NCBI RefSeq assembly: GCF_035046505.1 | Contig: NC_089826.1 | Location: 73,833,754-73,897,753, forward strand | DNA length: 64,000 bases | Reading direction: 5' to 3' | Origin: Tiliqua scincoides | Lineage: Eukaryota > Chordata > Lepidosauria > Squamata > Scincidae | Part shown: positions 10,858-20,872 of the stretch, one piece after another | Layout: each line of letters opens with the position of its first letter | Position numbering within the stretch: the first letter of the stretch is position 1 | Translations under genes and position numbers: made by a program | Notes under the pieces: generated by a model | Database searches by the model: none | Seen by the model: only the letters and a program-made list of their open reading frames with translations | Told to the model about the DNA's origin: nothing

Positions 10858-11516
10858 AACTTTAACCAAGTTACTGTAACTTTAACCCAATGTCTAAATC
10901 CAAATTGCAAGGCTGCAATTCTGTCCTCTATAGTCATACTTACAGGCCTCTGGCCACTAGTTTCCAAGGAGGATAAACATGCTGCTGAAATGCACACTTC
11001 AAATGGACATTTTTTCTTGAATTCTCAAGGCAGTTGTATAATGAAACCAGGAAGGCACCAAGAAGAGGAGGTGGAAACTGCCAGGGCTCCAGGTTACCAA
11101 CCTCTGGAGACACCACAGCAGCATAGCACCTTCACATTTGCACAAACCAACTTCTGCACTGGGCTTTGAGCTGGGCCACCTTCCTTCTCGGTGGGAACTT
11201 GGTGATTTTTACCAGAGCAGTCAATCCTCTCAAGGATCTGGTTCACTTTTAGTGGTGAACATCTGGTCAGCAAAAGTGCACTGAGCACATAGTCTGACAC
11301 CTCACCATCAACCAAAAGCAACAACAGCATAGTAACATCTTTACATCTCCCCTTCTTTTTTCGTTCTATTACAGTATTCCTCAGCATCTGCCTCTCACCC
11401 GCTGTACCATTTTGCATGGCCCACCTCTGGGAAGTGTAACTGGAATGACTTTATCACCAGTTATTTCCATACTAAGAGGCCAGACATGATGAAACAAACC
11501 ATGGTAAGAGGCTCAG

Positions 11517-11604
11517 GCTACAATCCTATCCACTTTTTCCTGGTAGTAAGTCCCATTGACTATAATGGAACTTACTTCTGAGTAGTCATGCATAGGATTG
11601 GGCT
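11517..11604. repeat. Short palindromic element
   Basis: It begins CTACAATCCTATCCACTTTT, has the AGTAAGTCCCATTGAC and AATGGAACTTACTTCTGAGT halves, and ends CATGCATAGGATTGGGCT. The ends are complementary. It lies inside the 2.9-kb hAT. Confidence 0.85.
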
Positions 11605-11810
11605 CCCAGGGTAGATGGGAGGGCTTTTTTGAGTGCAAGAAAAGCAGAACTGAGCCTCCTACCACTGTTTGTTGCATCGTACTGCTGGTCTCACTGCCAG
11701 GCAGTGGAGGTCTGCGGGGGGGGGGGGGGGTCCTGCCATGAGTACCACTGGGCACCACCTCAAGTACCACTGGTGGTATGAGTACTACTGGTTGAGAAAT
11801 GCTGCTCTAT
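11605..11810. mobile_element. Truncated hAT MITE inside a larger hAT
   Basis: GATGGGAGGGCTTTTTTGAG, ACTGTTTGTTGCATCGT and the end TGGTTGAGAAATGCTG match the complete copy at 47149-47418. The left end is missing and abuts a palindromic element. A G-run at about 11717-11730 is included. Confidence 0.75.
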
Positions 11811-11877
11811 TGCTTTTACCACCCAGCCCCAAAAAGAATTCCAGTGAACTCTAAAGCTTCCCCCTCCAACTTCCAAC

Positions 11878-11915
11878 TCTACAATCCAATGCACGTCTAC
11901 TCAGAAGCACAACAA
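11878..11915. repeat. Half copy of the short palindromic element
   Basis: Only the left half is kept (CTACAATCCAATGCACGTCT followed by ACTCAGAAG). Confidence 0.55.
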
Positions 11916-12485
11916 GTTCAAGGGGAGTTGTTGACTTCCAGGGTTTGAGAGAGAACGGCAGCCTTGAAGGACAGTTTCACTAATGAGCAAAAAAGTACTA
12001 TGAGGGGACTGTTCTTCTAGGTTGCTTTCCGACAGGCAACAGCAGATACCCATCACTTTGGTCTACTCTAGTGGCAAGTCTCCCACAAGTTTGAGGGCTG
12101 CTACTGACCAGGGAGTGCAAAGCAGGAGCCTGCAGTGGGTGGGGAGACAGGTGAGGCAGAACCTCCCCACCACAGGCCTTCGAAAGTGTTGCAGCTGTGT
12201 AGGTGCCCAAGCACCCACAACCCAGCCTAAAAATGAAAACATGTAATGAGCCTTGCAGGTTTTGAGGTTCACCCTGATCACAAGTTCTTCCCAGTGCTTC
12301 ATTCCAGTTCTTCTTTATTAGACCTAAACCCAATTTGCAAACTGGTTCAAAAAATCTTCAATTTCTAGTCAGCCTGCCATTTCGCTTGCATGGGGGTGGG
12401 GGTGGAGAATAACCTAAAGGAACTTTTCTGCTAGAGAAGGAGCAATGCTAACTGTACCATCCTCAGCACACTTGCCTGGGAATAG

Positions 12486-12577
12486 CAGCCCAATCCTATG
12501 CAAGCCTACACAGGAGTAAATCACATTATATAGTCAATTGGGCTTGCTTCCCAGGTGTGAGTAGGATTGCAGCCTAA
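12486..12577. repeat. Short palindromic element
   Basis: It starts GCAGCCCAATCCTATGCAAG and ends GAGTAGGATTGCAGCCT, with a more diverged centre than other copies. The termini are complementary. Confidence 0.75.
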
Positions 12578-12842
12578 GGGCTATCCAACTTTCCAGAGCC
12601 AATGCAGCCACACTGCAGTCCCGAGGTAAGGGAACAAACATTCCCTTGTCACAAGGAGACCTCCAGGACTTGGTGCTGGAAAGTTACAGTTAAGAGGACT
12701 TAGGACCCAATCCTATCCAATTTTCCAGTGCCAGTGCAGCTGTACCAATAGCGCATGCACTATTGCATCCTGTGGTGTGGGACAGGGAACATTTGTTCCC
12801 TTACCTCAGGGCTGCATTGTGACTGCACAGGTGCTAGAAGAA
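12578..12842. mobile_element. Two partial CAATCCTA-family MITEs in tandem
   Basis: 12578-12690 has CTATCCAACTTTCCAGAGCC, GTAAGGGAACAAACATTCCC and GGTGCTGGAAAGTT. 12705-12842 starts CCCAATCCTATCCAATTTTC and repeats the CATTTGTTCCCTTACCTCAG block. Both match 14706-14860. They lie inside the 2.9-kb hAT. Confidence 0.65.
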
Positions 12843-12844
12843 AG

Positions 12845-13042
12845 CCTCACTGAGCACAATAGGACTTACTTCTGAGTAGACATGCATAGGATTGTGCCCT
12901 AAGGCTGCAATCCTACTTCCACTTTCCTGGGAATAAGCCCCATTGGCTATAATGAGATTTACTTCTGAGTAGATATGCATAGGATTCTGGTCAAAGGCTG
13001 AAATCCAATCCACACTTTCCTGGGAGTAAGACCCATTGAACT
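12845..13042. repeat. Row of three palindromic elements
   Basis: A right half (ACTTACTTCTGAGTAGACAT) is followed within a few bases by a complete palindrome at about 12903-12990, and then by a left half (CACTTTCCTGGGAGTAAGAC). All have one orientation, giving a short array. The array sits next to the CpG-rich part of the hAT. Confidence 0.75.
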
Positions 13043-13049
13043 CTTTAGA

Positions 13050-13490
13050 TGGGAGCTGCTCCGGCGCCCTCCTCTTTGTCCTGCCTGCACCCCTGACCAA
13101 CCGGGAGAGCTGAGCCCAAGGAGCCTCCAGGCGGAGGAGCAGTCTACTCGCCAGTCAGCCAGCTCAGCCAGGGAGGGGAGACGCGGGGCGGGCAGCTGGG
13201 TTGCTTCTCTCACCCTCGTCAGCAGGCTGCATCTGCGGGTGCGCCGGCCATTCGTGCCCTTTCGCAGGAGCTGCGAAAGTGAGCTCGCAAGGGCTGGTGA
13301 GCAGCAGCCGCGTCGCGGGAGACTCCAGTTGGCCGTGTCTGGCTCGCCCCTTCAGCCCCAGCAGCCTCGGCACCCGCTGGGAGCGACCCCCTTTCCCCTG
13401 GGATGGGTTGGCCCCGCATGGCTGCTGCCCCCAGGAGGGTTAGCCCTGACATTTCAAGGCGCGAGCTCCCTGGCCAGCAAACGGTTCTTA
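13050..13490. other. CpG-rich segment at the right end of the 2.9-kb hAT
   Basis: Composition changes sharply to GC- and CpG-rich sequence, with GCCGGCCATTCGTGCC, CAGCCGCGTCGCGGGAG and similar motifs, and ends shortly before the inverted repeat at 13556. Several overlapping frames on both strands are the usual result of high GC. It could be the transposon's own 5' promoter region or a captured host CpG island. Confidence 0.55.
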
Positions 13491-13564
13491 GAACCAACAG
13501 CTGGATTAGGTAGCGGTTCTATAGAATAGGTGAGAACCTGCTGAATCCCACCACTGGGCCCAAT

Positions 13565-14417
13565 CCTATGGGCCGTGGTGCCAGGACTCCACAGGCACCG
13601 CCAACCTGGGCCAGAACTAACAACCCACTGTCAGCGCTGAGCCCAGTGCCAGTCGACGCTGGACCTCAGAGTCTGAAAGTGAATGCTCCCAGCAGTGAGT
13701 ACAGCCGCTAGCCAGCAGCAGGGCTTTTAGGGGCAGGGGAGAGGGCAGGTAGGGGGAAGAACTGGGAAAGGGGAGGGCAGGGGAAGGAGGGGAACAGCCT
13801 GGGAGGGGGGCAAAGTTGGTGGCAGGCTCTGATGCCGTATCCTTATACCCCTCCTGGGCTGGGAAACCTAATATGCTCCACTATTGAGTGGGCACAGATC
13901 TGAGAAGACCTATTGGGATTGCCTGGGTGTTACACAGGGTACCCTTACATGAGAAGACCTGGTGCCACTTTGCTGGCCCCACAGAATACAGTGGTCACCA
14001 TTTTGGTGCTGTTGTAGCCCTGACAGGTAGGGAAGGATTGGATTGGGCCGAAAAACATCTGGGAGCCACAGTACCTGGGAGCCACTGTGTCTCTAGAAAC
14101 TGCAGGGTGCCTGAAAACATGTCAGGGATCCATAACAGAAAGATCAGTCAGTGACGGCAGAGACACTTCCCTGAAAGACAACAGTTGCACTGCTATTGAG
14201 GGTCCCTTCCATTTGCCTGGACTGGGGGACCTTGTAACCTGTGCAGCCACACAGCTGTAATAGAAGCCCCACACTAGCTGAAAGAAGCTGCTGTGTCCCT
14301 AACTCTCGCCTTTGTTCCCTTACTTCTCTTGCTCCATGGAGCCTGTTGGAGGCTCTGTGTCACTCAAGGCAGTAGACTGCAAGATCTGCCACAGTATTTG
14401 TCCTATAGGATTGGGCC
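13565..14417. mobile_element. Remainder of the CAATCCTA-family repeat hit by the hAT
   Basis: Joined in order with the GGGCCCAAT at 10647, it begins with the typical GGGCCCAATCCTATG end. A matching end, TCCTATAGGATTGGGCC, lies at 14401-14417. The inside includes a G-rich stretch at 13730-13810. Boundaries depend on accepting the distant right end. Confidence 0.5.
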
Positions 14418-14501
14418 ATCTGTTGTCCACTGGAATCAATAGCGTGCCTGGGGTCAATCATAATCAATAGCTTAATTTTTTTATTTGAACAATTTGATTG
14501 T

Positions 14502-14640
14502 AAGAACATAAGAACATCAGAACAGCCCCACTGGATCAGGCCATAGGCCCATCTAGTCCAGCTTCCTGTATCTCACAGCGGCCCACCAAATGCCCCAGGG
14601 AGCACACCAGATAACAAGAGACCTCATTGTATTGGTGTCA
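14502..14640 (-). mobile_element. CR1 LINE terminal fragment
   Basis: On the minus strand this is the last 140 bp of the abundant CR1 type, from GTTATCTGGTGTGCTCCC through GCTGGACTAGATGGGCC to the terminal repeated TTCTTATGTTCTTA. Confidence 0.92.
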
Positions 14641-14705
14641 ATCATTTTCTTTAGCCACATGTCTAAAAGGACACATATAAAAGGGCTTGGAAAAGACCCA
14701 ATAAA

Positions 14706-14860
14706 AGGCCCAATCCTATCCAATTTTCTAGGACCAGTGTAGCCATGCCAGTGGGAGGCAGTCACAGAGGCCTCCTCGAGGTATGGGAACATTTGTTCCC
14801 TTACCTTGGGGCTGCATTTCAGTTGCACCAGTGCTGGAAAGTTGGATAGGACTGGGCCCT
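14706..14860. mobile_element. CAATCCTA-end MITE, complete
   Basis: Left end GGCCCAATCCTATCCAATTT and right end AAGTTGGATAGGACTGGGCC are inverted repeats of about 20 bp. Inside are CAGTCACAGAGGCCTCCTCG and CATTTGTTCCCTTACCTTGG. At 155 bp this is the compact form of the family. Long forms of 500-700 bp occur elsewhere. Confidence 0.85.
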
Positions 14861-15345
14861 TAGTCATTTGTGCCAAAATATCAAAATGAATTGCATTGCT
14901 CACAATATGTTGCTCATGACAACAGACACTACTTTTAACACTGCAAATCAACTCGACTGGGTCCTAGAATATGACTCTATCTGAAGAACAACTCTTGTCA
15001 ACAAATGGAAATTATATCTGACAGAAACACATGAAAATCCACTGAGAAACTGATCTAATCTCATCACAAATCCTTTGGCACCTTCCAAAATTTCTGAGAT
15101 GCTCCACCTCCAAGCTGCTTTTAATTTTGCTTTAGGTTATATTCAGTGATGGATTTGCAAAACTCATCCCCCCCCCCCCCCCGGTTTGATTTTCCTCGAT
15201 GGTCTATCTCAAGAAGAATCCAAAAATCCACTTCTGTTTTAGACAGAAGTTCAGTGATCAGTATGATTTCTGATGACACTCATTCATTAAGTTATCATCA
15301 AAGGTAACTAATCCCATGATCATGAAGCTATTTGGGCACTTTTAC
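14861..15345. other. Unique sequence with a C-run
   Basis: A run of C at 15170-15182 interrupts otherwise unremarkable unique DNA. No gene is seen. Confidence 0.4.
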
Positions 15346-15870
15346 AGCCCAAAACTATCCTCCCCTCCAGCTGGTGTAACTAGCATTGTAATGGCAGAGG
15401 CTGCTTTATAGCAGTCACCAAGCAGCCTCTGCCAACATGTGCAGTGAATGTGATGATGGGGAGGCTGGAGCAGCCATAGAGACCTGCAGGAGCAGGTCAG
15501 TCCTCATAGTACATTGTAGGGAGGTGGAAAGGGGGTTGAATGGGGTGATGATGGGGTGAGAAGGAGGCAGAATCAGGCTTGAGAGGGGGGTGGGATTGGC
15601 AGGGTGGCACACGCTGAATCTTGATCCCCTTCCCAGGTCTGATTCACCTTCCCAGGTCAACATTGACTTGCACCAGTGATTGAGATGGTGCAGTTCCAAG
15701 TTGACCCACAGAGGCTGCAGGGGCTTACCCCAAGGCAGGGGGACAAATATGCCCTTACTTCGAGGACACCTTTAGCAGCTGAAAGTCTCTTGGTAGTACA
15801 GTGGTAATACAGTGGTAGCTGCATTGGCGCTGCTGCATCACCACATGGGGATTTACATAGGATTGGGCTG
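15346..15870. mobile_element. CAATCCTA-family repeat, long form
   Basis: The left end CAGCCCAAAACTATCCTCC is worn. The right end ACATAGGATTGGGCTG is typical. The inside has the CCCTTACTTCGAGGACACC block. The frame at 15415-15699 (minus) falls inside it. Confidence 0.6.
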
Positions 15871-15924
15871 CCTTCACTTCAGTATGATCTCTTGAAAATA
15901 AGGCATCATGGTATGTTTAAAATA

Positions 15925-17250
15925 CAGTCAGTTCCTGTTACACGCTAAGATTAGGTTCCTGGAAAACATCAAGCATCTGATGCTTTCTTCTCCATGCTAG
16001 ATATTCTTCAGTGCATTTGCCAGGGTCCGGGAAGGAGGAATGCCCCCAGGTTGCTACCACCAGCCCAAGAGCCAGGATCACTAGAGGGATTCCCTGGGCT
16101 GAATCCCCCTTCCTTATAACATAAACCTTTAGTGGGTCCTCTTTAGTTCATCTCTTTTACTCTCTAGAACAGTGGTTCTCAAACTGGTGGGTCCCAACCC
16201 ACCAGTTCGTGTAACACTTCCCCCGAAGTGAGAAACCCTGCTCTAGAAGAAGGGAATAATGGTCCCATGTCTCTCAATAAGGCTCAAACAAAAAGGAATG
16301 AGGAACACAGAATTTATTATGATCTATTAACAAATAAAATGTTTTAATATAAATCCAAATATGTAGTTGGCTAAAGCACTACAATAAGAGGTTCCAAAAG
16401 CTGCAGGACTTCCCCCCCCCCCCAAGGCAAAACCCTTTTATGAACTTGCTAAAGAAAACAACTACAAAGAAAAGATAAAAACCCTAACACAATCTAACTT
16501 TTTTCTGACTAGCCGGAATTGGTTTAATTTCTCACACACACAGGACCAAAATGAAGCCAACTCTCCTTCAGATCTCATCCACCAAGCAGGCAGCAAAATT
16601 CTCTTCTCTAAAGGTTTTTATCCTCTTTACTAATAAACCCAACCCTTCTCACCTGGATCTTTTACGCCTGAAGAGTCCCAACCACTCTAACACCAATGGA
16701 AGAAGCAAAGACCAACATGAAACAACAGTTTCATGACGGCATTGAAGGTTGTGGTGATAGCGATTTCACCATTGAGTTGGAGTCTCCGAGATGGTACCCA
16801 ACATGTTGGAGCAAGTCTGGAAGTTGTGTCTGATGATTCTCCATGGGCCAGTATCGGTATCCATTTGATGTGGAAAACTGACCCAATCTAGACAACTGTC
16901 TAAAAAACAAGGAGTATAATTGGCTGGATGCAATTACTGCAATCCCTCCCCCACCATAGGCTGTATACTGTGAATAGGCATTTCTTTGTCTCTCTCTCTC
17001 CCCCCCCCCCCCACAAGGTGCTGGTGCTGCCTTCTGCTTGCAAGGAGGCCACTGTGTCTTCTCCTGCAACCTCTCTCACCCCCGCCTGAAGGCTCATAGC
17101 TGCACCAAGCCCTCTACCCCAAGTGCACTGGCACAGTATTTGCAGGTAACATGAACCGAGTCACAGATAATGAGAGCTCAGTGACAATTCTGACCCTTGC
17201 AGATAAGTGAATTCACAGGCAGTGAATTCACTTATAAATAGAACTGGTTG
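15925..17250. mobile_element. Probable Tigger-like (TcMar) element
   Basis: The left end CAGTCAGTTCCTGTTACACG is preceded by TA. The right end, read in reverse complement, CAACCAGTTCTATTTATAAG, is followed by TA. The ends match at about 10 of the first 14 bases, and a TA duplication is the rule for Tc1/mariner elements. The inside contains the small hAT MITE 16170-16240, C-runs, and no transposase that I can recognise. Over such a length, the pairing of these two ends is an inference. Confidence 0.4.
16170..16240. mobile_element. Very small hAT MITE (71 bp)
   Basis: CAGTGGTTCTCAAACTGGTG at the left and GAAACCCTG at the right are flanked by perfect 8-bp duplications CTCTAGAA at 16162-16169 and 16241-16248. 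At 71 bp it is among the smallest clearly bounded hAT copies here. Confidence 0.9.
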
Positions 17251-17319
17251 TAGACCATGACATGTGGGAAGCTACTTAACCAATAGCTGACCACGGAGTG
17301 CCACAACCATGCCTTAGGG

Positions 17320-18026
17320 CAGGGGTGTCAAACATATGGCCCCTGGGCCAAAAACAGGAGGAGGAGGAGGTCTGGGCAGGAGGTCTGGTCTAGAGGGGCA
17401 GGAGGTCTGGTCTAGAGGGTAGAGTCTCCGTCTGCCTGAAGATAACATCCACAAGGTCGCCAGTTCGAGGCCACCGGCACCGTGTGACCTTGGAGCAGCT
17501 GACAAGCTGAAGCCGAGCAATTCCATCTGCTCTGAGCATGGGAGGATGGAGGCCAGAATGTGAAGCCAGATCGGAATGAAACACCTTGAATGTAGTCATT
17601 CTTGAAAGAAAGAACCTTCTTAGAAATTGTAAAAATCCCTATTTAATAAGGGATTTAATAAAGCCTGCCTATGTAAACCGCCTTGAATAAAGTCTTGAAT
17701 AAAGACCAAGAAAGGCGGTATATAAATACCTGTTATTATTATTATTATTATTATTAAAAACAGGAAGCAATTTATCTTGATTCCATTGTAATTGGGCTCT
17801 CCCAGCTTGATAATTGGGCTCTCTCAGATCTTGGAAATATGATCAAGATTTGCACATTTTCTCCTCTGTCACTTGCAGCCAATGAGTTTATATCTGACAA
17901 CAAAGTGCTTATTTCTGGCCATCATTCATGATGTCACTTTCTGCTTAATGATATCACTTCTGGCCCTCAGTAGGCGCCATGAACACTAACTTTGGCCCTC
18001 TGAATGAAACGGGTTTGACATCACTG
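17320..18026. mobile_element. hAT MITE carrying a SINE
   Basis: The left end is CAGGGGTGTCAAACATATGG and the right end GGGTTTGACATCACTG. Perfect 8-bp duplications CCTTAGGG lie at 17312-17319 and 18027-18034. A tRNA-derived SINE at 17360-17755 interrupts it. Without the SINE the element is about 300 bp and matches 48415-48771, sharing the TTTCTGGCCAT and ATGACATCACTTCTGG-like blocks. Confidence 0.93.
17360..17755 (+). mobile_element. Sauria-type tRNA-derived SINE
   Basis: The tRNA-related head has GGTCTGGTCTAGAGGGTAGA (A-box region) and CAAGGTCGCCAGTTCGAGGC (B-box region). The 3' end AAAGGCGGTATATAAATACC resembles the Bov-B LINE tail and runs into (ATT)n. The head is partly duplicated (GGAGGTCTGGTCTAGAGGG twice). 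It is flanked by 10-bp duplications AAAAACAGGA at 17350-17359 and 17756-17765. Elements of this type are known from squamates and are moved by Bov-B enzymes. Confidence 0.93.
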
Positions 18027-18034
18027 CCTTAGGG

Positions 18035-18921
18035 TATATGGAACAGAGAACGTTGGCACTCATAATCTGGTTGTACAGGCAGCAACTAGACTTATTTGTG
18101 AACTGTCATATCTCCAGCATTTAGCCTTTGTAAAATGCATTCATCAAAAATATTGGGGGAGGGGACCAGTGAGCATGAAACACAATTTTTTGTTGAATAA
18201 GCCTAAACTGTAGGCCAGTAGATAATGAGGTGACTGCTTTGAGGACAGACTTTCTTCTGGGTTATGAAATATTTGCCCTAAAGCCTGACTCCAATTAACT
18301 CCCAAGTAGTCCATGTCAGATTTGAGGGCATCCAAAATGAACTTGTATAAAATTACAGCTGGTCTCAAGACATAGTGAAGAACTTTGGGAAGTTCTAATA
18401 TTTCGGGGAGGTTCTGAAGCAGCAAGTACAATCTCCTACAATGGACATCATCAGAATTGACTGCTTGGGGTTTGGACAGTAAGCAAATCTGCTGCAAATC
18501 AGTAGAAATATAAAAAATCATTCCAGGGCCAATCCTTTGATACAAAGTTAAAATTCCACATTCATGAAGGATTTGCTTTCAAGTAAAGCAAACGTCAGGA
18601 TTTCCATATAAATTAGATCTCCATGTGAATATAGATGACAATTAATCTGGGTGATTATGGGATAATTGTCCATACCAGTGAAATGACAATATTTTATAGA
18701 AGTGAAGATATAATTACCAAACTATATCTTTCCTAAGTACTGCTACACGTATTCCACACCACCTCGTGGAGAGATTTTCCAGAGGCAGCACTGATTGGAT
18801 TCTGGCTTCTTTTGGAGTAGAGAACATGGGGGTCTAAGCATAGGATGGAGATAGCAGAGCACCTCTCAACAAGCATCTGCTTACATTTGCTCCCCAGAGA
18901 GCGACTTCTGCACCGGACATT
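18035..18921. other. Unique sequence
   Basis: The minus-strand frame at 18144-18545 (133 codons) has an ordinary composition but no recognisable domain, and no flanking exon structure is evident. A chance frame or an old LINE remnant is possible. Confidence 0.3.
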
Positions 18922-19427
18922 CCAGTCCTAAGCTCTGCTGGTAGCCCATCCTATGCAGCTTAGGAGGTGGTTGGGGTCTCCTCGGGGTAAGGGGATATAT
19001 TCCCCCAGCCACCCCATGGGGTCTTCTCAGATCCATGGTGGCTGTATAGCCGGCACAAATCTAGGAAGCTTCTGTAGGGTTGCCCAGCCTGGAAATGAGG
19101 GTTAGGATATGGTGGAGGAGGCATTTGATAAGTGCACCCCCTCTCAGGCCCGATCCTCCCTGTTCTGCTTCCCTCTGCCCCCAAATGCCCCTCTCTGCCT
19201 CCAAATAGCCCTCCTGCCACTCTCCCCACGCCTCCATGCTGCCCAGCAGGAACTTAGCTCTGCCAGCTGGTACAGGAATTTGATCCAGTGATGCTTAGTT
19301 CACGTGGGCCTCTGTACCAGCCCAGCCAGCTTCCAAGTAGGTACAAAGCTGCTTTATGGCATATTTTTGACACTCAGACCTGGTGTGGGGACAGCTGTGC
19401 CAGCTCAACAGAGTGTTAGGATTGCAC
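18922..19427. mobile_element. CAATCCTA-family repeat, long form
   Basis: It has the left end CAGTCCTAAGCTCTGCTGG, the block TCCTCGGGGTAAGGGGA, the CTTTATGGCATATTTTTGAC block and the right end TTAGGATTGCACTA. Overlapping frames are not genes. Confidence 0.65.
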
Positions 19428-19689
19428 TATTAAAGGTACCTTCTACCTTCTACCTTTCAACTCTTCTTAGGTTTCATTTCTCGGTCTCAGATTAAAGGAA
19501 CTCTTGAGATCTGCCTTGAGGCAGAAATTTGCTAGAAACATTTTTCTTGCTACATCGATTACTCATGGAGGGAGGGAGGGGTCACCTTACATTCCCATCT
19601 TAGCCCTTTCTCTCAGGTTGATATGCTGTGCTGTTTTGCTGAGCTCTAAAGGCACCCCAGCAAAGAAACATCCTGAACATTTCATTGAT

Positions 19690-20079
19690 GGCCCAATCCT
19701 AACAGGGTTCTATGGTGGTGGGTCTAGTGATCCATCACTTCACGCTCCCAAACGACAATGCAAAAATTCCTCCATCATTCTCTGGGCCAGGCACACCACT
19801 GCAAATGGCTGGGGGCCATGCACAAGTGCCATCTTCTCACAGAATGTTCCTCCATCCTCTGCCATGTTGGCAGCGGGGGGGGGGGGGTTTCAGGGAGGAT
19901 CAGGGCTGAACGGAGTGGGAAGCTGTTACCAGGGGAGCTGAATGGGGGAAATATTAAAGAAATTTCTCCCTGGAGTACGGTAAGGGATGACCTGTCCTGT
20001 CCTTCCAAAGTGGAATGATTGAGGCACAATGAAACAGCTCCCTGATAAGGATTTTTTTAACTAGTTGTAGTCAGTGCAT

Positions 20080-20122
<43 letters not shown>

Positions 20123-20419
20123 ACAAATCTCTTTAAAGAATAGACTGGGAGAGAGTCTGTTCCAATCAAACAGATTAAGATTTACTGTAAAAGGATTACC
20201 AAAATGAATTACTTAACCGATGTTCTTTCTCTTCAAACTTACACCGGCTAAATAGTTGGTGTAGGTTTGGGGAGACCCATTGGAGGCCAGGCAGCATAGA
20301 AGGAGTAACAAAGGTTTTTATTTACCTGTCCTGGGTCATCTAATCAAATCCCCTAGTATAGCATGCAGCACACACTCCATCAACCGTGTACGTTGGACTG
20401 GGGGGGTTAGGATTGGGCA
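19690..20419. mobile_element. CAATCCTA-family repeat with inserted microsatellite
   Basis: Left end GGCCCAATCCTAACAGGG and right end GGGTTAGGATTGGGC are inverted. A G-run at about 19876-19887 and a (GA)n tract at 20083-20121 lie inside. At about 730 bp it is longer than other copies and may contain other DNA. Confidence 0.6.
20083..20121. repeat. (GA)n microsatellite
   Basis: About 19 GA units. Confidence 0.97.
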
Positions 20420-20734
20420 CTGAGAAAATCAATTGGCTTCTTGAGTTATTAGGCTAACAAAGCAATGGCTGGTCCAGCATTCATGACTACATACAAGTAT
20501 TTTTGGAATATTGGATCTGCTAGGACTTTCAAGCTATATATGCATGTAAACCTGCAGATTACTGTAGTTTCAGAATGTATTGTTAAAATTGTCCCATGGT
20601 TTGGTGAACAGAAATGTTTGGATGCACTGACTTATGTCCCTGCAATCATTTACACAGTCTATATTCTTTGATCACTTTACTATGCCTTGCTTCTTTGTGT
20701 CCTGATCTCATTCTGAAAGGTTGTTTGGTTTTAT
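20420..20734. other. Unique sequence
   Basis: No repeat or gene was recognised. Confidence 0.4.
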
Positions 20735-20872
20735 TTTTATTTTAATTTTATATTCCTAACAACCCAGTAAGGTAGGCTCAGTTGAGAGATTGTGAGCTTT
20801 GTGACTGAGCAGAGATTTGAATTTAGATCTTCCAGTCCTGGTGCAGCCCCATATCCACTATGCCACACTGAC
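20735..20872 (-). mobile_element. Worn MIR-like CORE-SINE
   Basis: It keeps CCCAGTAAGGTAGGCTCAGT, GAGCAGAGATTTGAATTTAG and the tRNA-like head CCATATCCACTATGCCACAC in reverse orientation. It is clearly related to 23836-24065 but more diverged. Confidence 0.7.

Larger units (their letters stand above)
10656..13556. mobile_element. 2.9-kb hAT element with nested repeats
   Basis: The left end is CAGTGGTGGGATTCAAATAA and the right end, read in reverse complement, is CAGTGGTGGGATTCAGCAGG. Their first 15 bases are identical. The element is flanked by perfect 8-bp direct repeats GGCCCAAT at 10648-10655 and 13557-13564, a hAT signature. The duplication was made in the end of another repeat that resumes at 13565. 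Inside are at least six short palindromic elements and pieces of two MITE families. The last 500 bp before the right end are CpG-rich. No intact transposase frame or recognisable transposase remnant was found. Confidence 0.88.

Noticed and set aside
12845-13042. CRISPR-like array of palindromes
   Set aside because: The units are whole palindromic elements without regular spacers, in vertebrate DNA, and the same units occur singly elsewhere.
17374-17480. tRNA gene
   Set aside because: The tRNA-like A and B boxes belong to the head of a Sauria-type SINE with the Bov-B-like tail and target duplications. No cloverleaf is maintained.
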